From Frankiaceae bacterium (GTDB lineage Bacteria; Actinomycetota; Actinomycetes; JAVEEB01), in contig JAVEEB010000002.1 in NCBI GenBank assembly GCA_030840665.1, forward strand, positions 1-7,174: a DNA stretch of 7,174 bases. Direction: 5' to 3'. Within the stretch, counting starts at the first letter, position 1, and every line of letters begins with the position of its first letter. The notes beneath the pieces were generated by a model, which had not been told where the DNA came from, did no database searches, and saw only the letters and a list, made by a program, of their open reading frames with translations. The position numbers and the translations under genes are program-made. This document shows, piece after piece, positions 1 through 5,579 of the stretch.

Positions 1-2
1 GC

Positions 3-2651
3 CCCGCTGAGCTGGGGAAGGCGCTCGGCGCCTTCGTCCGGCAACTCGGCGGCAGCGACGAGCCCGAGCAACGCGAGCTGCTTTCCCAAGCGGGCTTGGA
101 CGACTGGGCCGCCGACAACCTCCTGCAGTACCTGGCGGAGCAGAAGGTCGCGACGCGGCACGTGCCGGACGACCGCACGCTCGTCGTCGAGCGGTTCCGC
201 GACGAGATCGGTGACTGGCGCATCGCGGTGCACTCCCCGTACGGCGCCCCCGTGCACGCCGCCTGGGCCCTGGCGATGCGCGCGAAACTCCGCGAGCGGT
301 ACGGCTTCGACGCGCAGGTCATCCACACCGACGACGGAGTCCTGCTGCGGCTGCCCGACATCGAGGAGACGCCGCCGACCGACATCCCCATCTTCGAACC
401 CGACGAGATCGCCGACATCGTGCAAGCCGAGCTCGGCGGATCCGCGCTGTTCGCCGGACGGTTCCGCGAGGCCGCCGGTCGCGCACTGCTGCTCCCCCGC
501 CGCATGCCCGGCCGGCGCACCCCGCTCTGGCAGCAACGCCAGAAGGCCGCCGGCCTGTTGAGCGTCGCCTCGCAGTACCCCGACTTCCCGATCGTCCTCG
601 AGGCGATGCGCGAGTGCCTGCAGGACGTTCTCGACGTACCGGCTCTCGTTTCCCTCATGCGCGACATCCAGAGCCGCACCGTGCGGCTCATCGACGTCGA
701 GACGCAGACGCCGTCGCCCTTCGCACGGTCGCTCTTGTTCGGGTTCGTCGCAGCCTTCCTGTACGACGGGGACTCCCCCATCGCCGAGCGCCGCGCGCAG
801 GCCCTCACCCTCGACCCCACCATGCTCGCCGAGCTCCTCGGCTCCCCCGAGCTCCGCGACCTCCTCGACCCCGAGGCGATCGCGCAGGTCGAGCTCTCCA
901 TCGCCCTGCTGCTGCCCGACCAGGCGATGCGCGACAAGGAGGACGTCGCCGACCTGCTTCGCCGCGTGGGTGACCTCACGACGGCCGAGGTGCTACTGCG
1001 CGGCGGCACGGCCCACCAACTGGCGGACCTCGAGGAATCGCGGCGGGCCCTGCGGTTGCGCATCGCCGGCGAGGAACGCTGGGTCGCGATCGAGGACGCC
1101 GGCCGCTTCCGTGACGCGCTCGGCGTACCGCTGCCCGTCGGCGTTCCCGACGCCTTCACCGAGCCCGTCGCCGACCCTCTCGTCGACCTCGTCAGCCGTT
1201 ACGCCCGCACGCACGGGCCATTCGTCGTGGCCGAACCGGCCCAACGGTTCGGCCTCGGCGTCGCCGTCATCACCACCGCACTGGCGCGCATGGCGGCGAG
1301 CGGCAGGGTGGTGTCGGGCCAGTTCCGGCCGACCGGTGCGGAGAAGGAGTGGTGCGACGCGGAGGTCCTGCGGCGCATCCGCCGCATGTCCATCGCGCGT
1401 TCGAGGGCCGAGGCCGAGCCGGTGCCGCCGGTCACGCTTGGCCGTTTTCTTCCAGCCTGGCAAGGGATTTCCGGCACCGCGCGGGGCCACGACGCGATCC
1501 TGCGCGCCGTCGAGCAGCTGCAAGGGGCGGCGGTCCCGGCGAGCGCCCTGGAGCGACTCGTGCTGCCGGCCCGCGTCGGCGGGTACGCGCCCAGCATGCT
1601 CGACGAGCTGTGCGTCGCCGGGGAAATCGTCTGGGTCGGCGCCGGCGAGCTGCCCGGCAACGACGGGTGGATCAGCCTCGCCCTCGCCGACGAGGCGCAC
1701 CTCGTGCTGCCATCCCCCGCCGACGCGACGCTCGGCGACAACGAGCTCGCGGTGCTCGAAGCCCTCGCGAGTGGGGCCGCGTTCTTCCGCGACCTGACCG
1801 CCCGCATCCCGAAGGTCACCGACAACGACCTCGTCGAGACCCTGTGGTCCCTCGTGTGGGCCGGCCTCGTAACCAACGACACGCTCGCCCCGCTCCGCAC
1901 CCGCCGCGGCGCCTCGGCCGGCCGGCACTGGAAGACCCGCCGCACCTCCCGACCCGGCCGGCCAGCGCTGCCCACCCGCGCCGGCCCGCCCGTGGTCACC
2001 GGCCGCTGGTCGCTCGCCCCGACGCGCGAGCCCGACGTGACCCGCCGCTCCACCGCCCTCGTGGAGGCGCTCCTCGACCGCTACGGCATCCTCACCCGCG
2101 ACGCGGTCATGACGGAGCGCTTCCCCGGCGGCTTCTCCGCCGCGTACCGCATCCTGTCCGCCATGGAGGACGCCGGCCGCGCCCGCCGCGTCTACGCGAT
2201 CGAGGGCCTCGGCGGGGCGCAGTTCGCGCTGCCCGGCGCGGTCGATCGCCTGCGCCAGCACGCCGCCACCCACCGGGAGCCGACCGGCGCGCTCGTCCTC
2301 GCCGCGACCGACCCGGCCAACCCCTACGGCGCGGCCCTGGCCTGGCCCGACGGCGCCGACGGCACGGGCCACCGACCGGGCCGCAAAGCGGGCGCCCTCG
2401 TCGTCCTGGTCGACGGTGTCCTCGTCCTGTACGTCGAGCGGGGCGGCAAGTCCCTCCTGACGTTCCCCGACGACCTCGCCCTGCTCCAGCCCGCGGTCGA
2501 CGCCTTGGCCCTCGCCGTGCGCGACGGCGTCCTCGGGGCCCTCGCCGTCGAACGCGGCGACGGCACCGACATCGCGCAGACCCCGCTGGGCGACGCGCTG
2601 CGCGCCGCCGGTTTCCACGCGACCCCGCGCGGCTTGCGGATGCGGGCCTGA
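3..2651 (+). CDS. lhr: Lhr-family ATP-dependent DNA helicase, C-terminal part (5' truncated by window edge)
   Basis: Lhr is a large superfamily 2 helicase that hydrolyses ATP to move 3'-5' on single-stranded DNA and unwind duplexes, mainly in DNA repair. The frame is open from base 3 with no convincing start; the TTG at 96 is internal to the conserved fold, so the gene begins upstream. 882 codons are visible. Full-length actinobacterial Lhr is about 1500 residues, so the two RecA-like motor domains and Walker motifs lie outside. Visible family signatures, numbered from base 3, are VERFRDE (residues 62-68), SPYGAPVHAAWALA (78-91) and RFLPAWQGI (481-489). After these comes the long Lhr C-terminal domain, known in E. 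coli and M. smegmatis Lhr as a string of winged helices plus a beta-barrel resembling the AlkZ glycosylase. An Arg-rich linker lies near 631-680 and a winged-helix segment near 688-750. Recognition is firm; exact domain limits are inferred. nei2 follows after 25 bp. A short AT-leaning codon patch covers 1440-1475. Confidence 0.95.
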   Translation, partial: PAELGKALGAFVRQLGGSDEPEQRELLSQAGLDDWAADNLLQYLAEQKVATRHVPDDRTLVVERFRDEIGDWRIAVHSPYGAPVHAAWALAMRAKLRERYGFDAQVIHTDDGVLLRLPDIEETPPTDIPIFEPDEIADIVQAELGGSALFAGRFREAAGRALLLPRRMPGRRTPLWQQRQKAAGLLSVASQYPDFPIVLEAMRECLQDVLDVPALVSLMRDIQSRTVRLIDVETQTPSPFARSLLFGFVAAFLYDGDSPIAERRAQALTLDPTMLAELLGSPELRDLLDPEAIAQVELSIALLLPDQAMRDKEDVADLLRRVGDLTTAEVLLRGGTAHQLADLEESRRALRLRIAGEERWVAIEDAGRFRDALGVPLPVGVPDAFTEPVADPLVDLVSRYARTHGPFVVAEPAQRFGLGVAVITTALARMAASGRVVSGQFRPTGAEKEWCDAEVLRRIRRMSIARSRAEAEPVPPVTLGRFLPAWQGISGTARGHDAILRAVEQLQGAAVPASALERLVLPARVGGYAPSMLDELCVAGEIVWVGAGELPGNDGWISLALADEAHLVLPSPADATLGDNELAVLEALASGAAFFRDLTARIPKVTDNDLVETLWSLVWAGLVTNDTLAPLRTRRGASAGRHWKTRRTSRPGRPALPTRAGPPVVTGRWSLAPTREPDVTRRSTALVEALLDRYGILTRDAVMTERFPGGFSAAYRILSAMEDAGRARRVYAIEGLGGAQFALPGAVDRLRQHAATHREPTGALVLAATDPANPYGAALAWPDGADGTGHRPGRKAGALVVLVDGVLVLYVERGGKSLLTFPDDLALLQPAVDALALAVRDGVLGALAVERGDGTDIAQTPLGDALRAAGFHATPRGLRMRA

Positions 2652-2676
2652 CCCCCCCCTTGCGAAGCTGACAACG
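2652..2676 (+). promoter_or_regulatory. lhr-nei2 gap with weak ribosome binding site
   Basis: The 25-bp gap begins with a run of eight C (2652-2659) directly after the lhr stop. The only purine-rich candidate ribosome binding site is GAAG at 2664-2667, nine bases before the nei2 ATG; there is no GGAGG. There is no room for a promoter in the gap and no terminator-like hairpin. The short spacing and weak site fit co-transcription, and perhaps translational coupling with lhr. That is inference. Confidence 0.4.
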
Positions 2677-3516
2677 ATGCCCGAAGGCGACACCGTCTAC
2701 CGCCAGGCAAAGCGCATGAACGAGGCCCTCGCCGGCGAGCTCGTCACGCGCAGCGATTTCCGCGTGCCGCAACTCGCCACGACCAACCTGGTGGGCCGGA
2801 CCGTCCTCGAGGTGGCGTCCCGCGGCAAACACCTGCTCCACCGGTTCAGCGACGACCTCACGTTGCACACGCACCTGCGCATGGACGGCGAGTGGCAGGT
2901 CCGCGCATCCCCCTTCGATGACCGCCGCGTGCGAAATGCCTTTGAGATAAGGACAATCCTCGGTACGAAGAAGAGCACCGCCGTCGGTTGGCGCCTCCCG
3001 GTCCTGGAGCTGCTGCGCACGAGCGACGAAGACAAGGCCGTCGGCTACCTCGGCCCGGACCTGCTCGGCAAGGACTGGGACGCCGTCGAGGCGGTCCGGC
3101 GGCTGCAGGCGCACCCCGACGCGACCGCCGCCGATGCACTGCTCGAGCAACGCAACATGGCGGGCGTCGGCAACGTGTACAAGAACGAACTTCTCTTCCT
3201 GCGCGGCCTGCACCCCGACACCCGGGTCGGCGCCATCAACGACCTCCACGCCCTCGTCGCTCTCGCACACAAGCTGCTCGTCGCGAACAAGGACCGGATG
3301 GTGCGTGTGACCACGGGCGATCCGCGGCCAGGCCGCAACGTGTGGGTCTACGGCCGCGCCGGCCGCGACTGCTATCGCTGCGGCACCAAACTCCAGCCCC
3401 ACAAGCACGGGGGCGGCACGCAGATCACGTCCACCACGTTCTGCCCGCGCTGCCAGCCGGAGGGCAGCGGCGGCCGGCCACCGGCCCCGTCGGGCACGGA
3501 CGAGCAAACGGCCTGA
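2677..3516 (+). CDS. nei2: Fpg/Nei family DNA glycosylase / AP lyase, Nei2 type (endonuclease VIII-like)
   Basis: Bifunctional base-excision-repair enzyme that removes oxidised bases and cleaves the resulting abasic site by beta,delta-elimination, acting on chromosomal DNA in the cytoplasm. The ATG start is fixed by the motif MPEGDT: in this family the exposed Pro2 is the nucleophile and Glu3 the general acid. Lys51 (SRGKHLL) matches the conserved catalytic lysine, and HLRMDG (66-71) matches the void-filling loop. The helix-two-turn-helix carries AGVGNVYKNE (162-171). A C-terminal zinc finger has Cys232, Cys235, Cys256 and Cys259. The 279 residues include a short Gly/Pro-rich tail after 261. 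The overall sequence resembles mycobacterial Nei2 (Rv3297), also encoded next to lhr. One oddity is that the Arg expected five residues before the third zinc Cys is Thr251. A rare-codon patch spans 2932-2967. Substrate preference (pyrimidine lesions, single-stranded or bubble DNA) is not visible in the sequence. Confidence 0.93.
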   Translation: MPEGDTVYRQAKRMNEALAGELVTRSDFRVPQLATTNLVGRTVLEVASRGKHLLHRFSDDLTLHTHLRMDGEWQVRASPFDDRRVRNAFEIRTILGTKKSTAVGWRLPVLELLRTSDEDKAVGYLGPDLLGKDWDAVEAVRRLQAHPDATAADALLEQRNMAGVGNVYKNELLFLRGLHPDTRVGAINDLHALVALAHKLLVANKDRMVRVTTGDPRPGRNVWVYGRAGRDCYRCGTKLQPHKHGGGTQITSTTFCPRCQPEGSGGRPPAPSGTDEQTA

Positions 3517-3535
3517 ACGGACGGCGAGTCACACC
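3517..3535. other. Convergent gap between nei2 and the SpoIIE-type phosphatase gene
   Basis: Only 19 bp separate the two stop codons (TGA ending at 3516 on plus, TAA read from 3538 on minus). No hairpin with a U-tract is present in either direction. Termination must use sequence inside the gene ends or be Rho-dependent, so some antisense read-through between the two transcripts is possible. Confidence 0.6.
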
Positions 3536-5497
3536 TTAACGCCGGGGCACCATCGCGACGAGGACGGCGACGTCGTCGCGCAGTCCGCCGGCGGCAAACT
3601 CGGTCGCTGCCCGTTGCAACCTTGCGGCGATGCCCGCCGCCGAGAATGCCGGTTCGCGTAGCTCCGCAAGCATCCGCATGTCGCCGAACTGACTCGTTCC
3701 GGACCGGCTCTCGGTGACCCCGTCGGTGTAGAACACCAACGCCTCGCCGGCGGTGAGCAGGACGCTGTCGACGCTGAACTCGAGCTCGTCGTTGTCGAAG
3801 ACACCGAGCAACGTTCCCGTTGCCGTCGACTCGGTGGCACAGTCGGCCCGCATGATGACTGGGGCCGGATGGCCGGCGCTGTAGATGTGAGCCCGGAACG
3901 ACCCGCCCGCCTCCGGAACGAGGTGGGCGCAAGCGAGGGTGCAGAACCGCGGCGAGGGTCCCTGCTCGAGGAGCGTCAAGTTGAGCTCGGCAAGAGCTTC
4001 GACGACCGGCACCCCCCGGCGAATGAGCAGCCGCAGCACATCACGGCTCACCCGCGTGACGGCAGCCGCTTCCGCGCCCTTGCCGCACACGTCACCGATG
4101 ACGAGGAACCACGATTTGTCGTTCATCTGCACGATGTCGTAGAAGTCGCCGCCGACGTCCATCCCGGCGCTGCCTGCGTGGTACTCCGCGGCGACCTCGA
4201 GGGCCGGGTCGACGGGCAGCTCGGGTGGCAGCAGCGTCGACTGGAGGGCGGTCGCCACGGCGACCTGTGCGCCGTACAACAGAGCATTGTCATAAGCGAG
4301 CGCACCGCGGCGGGCGACATCCTCGAGGAGGACGATTTCCGCCGGAGTGAACGGGGCGCGACGCCCGACAGCGAGGCCGCCCAGCACGCGGCCGCGCGCG
4401 ACCAACGGCAGCAACACCACGGAATCCGCGTCGAGCGTCGCCGGCAGCACCGACCGTTGAGCGATCGCCCGCGCGAGCGCCCCACTGACTGCGGCGCCGG
4501 GCGCGCACTTCGCTTCCAGCAGCGCGGTCGAGGATTCGTCCACATGGGCGACGGACGCGACCGTGAGGCCGTGCGCGTCCGAGTGGAACGCGGCGGACCA
4601 GTCGGCCATCGCGCTGATGATGAGGTGGTTGAGCATCGCCAATGCCTGCGGCGCGTCGAGCGTGCCGGCCAGCAGCTCGCTCGCCTCAGCCAGGAACGCG
4701 GACGCTCCGCGCTCCTGCGCCTGGAGATCGGCGAGTCGCTGGGTCTTCAGGACCACTGCGACGCGCGCCGCCACCAGCGACACGAAAGCCCGCTGCGACG
4801 CGGAAGCGGGCGCGTTGACGAGCTCGACCGCGCCGAGCCGCTCGCTGCCGATCTGCAGCGGCGTCGACCAGGTGAAGTCGCCGACCCCGAGACCCACCTC
4901 TGCAATGACCGCGCTGTCGTTGACGAGCCGCGCCCTGCCGCCGCACAGGTCGACGACCCGCTCGAGAAGTTCGTGCAGCTCCTCGCTGACCGTCAGTTGC
5001 TGAACCAGAACCTCATCGAGCAAAGTGGCCGCAGCCGGATCCGGTGCAAGCGAGGGCCGACGCGGACTCGGCGTGGCCACCGCGGTCGACTCGCCAAGGC
5101 AGAACCAGACCTCCTTGCCGCTGCGCGCGTGCCTGGTGCCCCACGTGTCGGCGAGCCGGCTGACCAACGTGAGGCCGCGGCCGCCCTCGCCGAGATCGTC
5201 AGCGATGACACCGTCGAAATCGACGACGCCGGGATTCCGATCGCGGACACGTACGGTCGCGAAATCGTCCGCCACCTCGACCGTCACCGACAGGTTGGTC
5301 CCGGCGTGCACGACGGCATTGGTCACCAGCTCCGTCACGAGCAGCAGTGCAGTGTCGACGACGTCGGAGGGGCAAGCCGCGAGGGCGCCCGCGACGAGGC
5401 GTCGGGCGGCGCGTGGCGACGTCACATCGGCATCCAGCTCGATCTCATGGACGACGACATTTCCGACGGTGCCGACATTCGACACGTTATGTCCCAT
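3536..5497 (-). CDS. HATPase (RsbW-like)-GAF-SpoIIE/PP2C serine phosphatase, partner-switching regulator
   Basis: A 653-residue soluble regulator joining an anti-sigma-type serine kinase fold to a PP2C-type phosphatase. Residues ~20-135 are a GHKL ATPase of the RsbW/SpoIIAB type: N-box ELVTNAVVHA (Glu56, Asn60), Asp86 in the G1-like box, and the glycine-rich EGGRGL (104-109). A Pro/Ala linker (~137-157) follows. Residues ~160-255 look like a degenerate GAF, and ~265-405 a clearer GAF ending in FTPAEIVLLEDVARRGALAY. The SpoIIE domain (~415-650) keeps all expected metal ligands: VGGDFYD (Asp451, Asp454), GDVCGKG (Asp469), SAGHPAP (540-546), YTDGVTE (Asp592) and RDDVAVL (Asp641/642). By family, the phosphatase should dephosphorylate a STAS anti-anti-sigma protein and the kinase fold should phosphorylate it or bind a sigma factor; neither partner is in this window. 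The ATG at 5497 has no ribosome binding site and could be leaderless. A GTG at 5485, six bases after GGGA, is an alternative start (649 residues). There is no signal peptide or membrane segment. Confidence 0.92.
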   Translation of the reverse strand: MGHNVSNVGTVGNVVVHEIELDADVTSPRAARRLVAGALAACPSDVVDTALLLVTELVTNAVVHAGTNLSVTVEVADDFATVRVRDRNPGVVDFDGVIADDLGEGGRGLTLVSRLADTWGTRHARSGKEVWFCLGESTAVATPSPRRPSLAPDPAAATLLDEVLVQQLTVSEELHELLERVVDLCGGRARLVNDSAVIAEVGLGVGDFTWSTPLQIGSERLGAVELVNAPASASQRAFVSLVAARVAVVLKTQRLADLQAQERGASAFLAEASELLAGTLDAPQALAMLNHLIISAMADWSAAFHSDAHGLTVASVAHVDESSTALLEAKCAPGAAVSGALARAIAQRSVLPATLDADSVVLLPLVARGRVLGGLAVGRRAPFTPAEIVLLEDVARRGALAYDNALLYGAQVAVATALQSTLLPPELPVDPALEVAAEYHAGSAGMDVGGDFYDIVQMNDKSWFLVIGDVCGKGAEAAAVTRVSRDVLRLLIRRGVPVVEALAELNLTLLEQGPSPRFCTLACAHLVPEAGGSFRAHIYSAGHPAPVIMRADCATESTATGTLLGVFDNDELEFSVDSVLLTAGEALVFYTDGVTESRSGTSQFGDMRMLAELREPAFSAAGIAARLQRAATEFAAGGLRDDVAVLVAMVPRR

Positions 5498-5519
5498 CTC
5501 GATGTGATTGTCGCTACTT

Positions 5520-5546
5520 TCGACACATCGGCTGACCGACGATACT
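5520..5546 (+). promoter_or_regulatory. Candidate promoter for the poly-HAMP gene (weak)
   Basis: TCGACA at 5520-5525 matches five of six bases of a TTGACA -35 box, and GATACT at 5541-5546 matches four of six of TATAAT. The 15-bp spacer is shorter than the optimal 17. Transcription would begin near 5553, leaving a leader of roughly 27 bases that includes the ribosome binding site. Such partial matches arise often by chance, so this is only a candidate. Confidence 0.22.
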
Positions 5547-5568
5547 TCCTGAACCACTCGCCGCTGAC

Positions 5569-5574
5569 GAGGAG
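5569..5574 (+). promoter_or_regulatory. Ribosome binding site of the poly-HAMP gene
   Basis: GAGGAG lies five bases before the ATG at 5580. It is the clearest Shine-Dalgarno site in the window and supports this start over the in-frame ATG at 5610, which lacks one. Confidence 0.75.
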
Positions 5575-5579
5575 CCACA

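Larger units (their letters stand above)
5498..5579. promoter_or_regulatory. Divergent intergenic region between the phosphatase and poly-HAMP genes
   Basis: This 82-bp spacer must carry the promoters for both divergent genes, unless either promoter lies inside the opposite gene. It is more AT-rich than the flanking coding DNA (for example around 5505-5521 and 5541-5550). I see no convincing inverted repeat of operator type and no good GGTT/GGGTAT sigma-B-type promoter on either strand. On the minus strand, GACAAT (5512-5507) is a weak -10-like element with no matching -35; it sits so close to the ATG at 5497 that a leaderless transcript is conceivable. Confidence 0.5.

Noticed and set aside
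96..98. TTG at 96 as the true start of the first gene
   Set aside because: The frame is open back to base 3, there is no ribosome binding site, and the visible sequence starts in the middle of the Lhr core with the helicase motor missing.
2652..2659. C8 run after the lhr stop as a phase-variable switch
   Set aside because: It lies after the stop codon, so length changes alter neither reading frame. It would change only nei2 leader spacing, and there is no evidence for that.
993..2693. Minus-strand open frame of 566 codons opposite lhr
   Set aside because: Low-complexity Gly/Arg/Ala/Glu-rich shadow of a high-GC gene; the plus frame carries clear Lhr motifs.
3472..3486. GC hairpin (GGCCGG, loop CCA, CCGGCC) near the end of nei2 as a terminator
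   Set aside because: The stem is only 6 bp, has no U-tract, and lies in the Gly/Pro-rich coding tail where such palindromes occur by composition.
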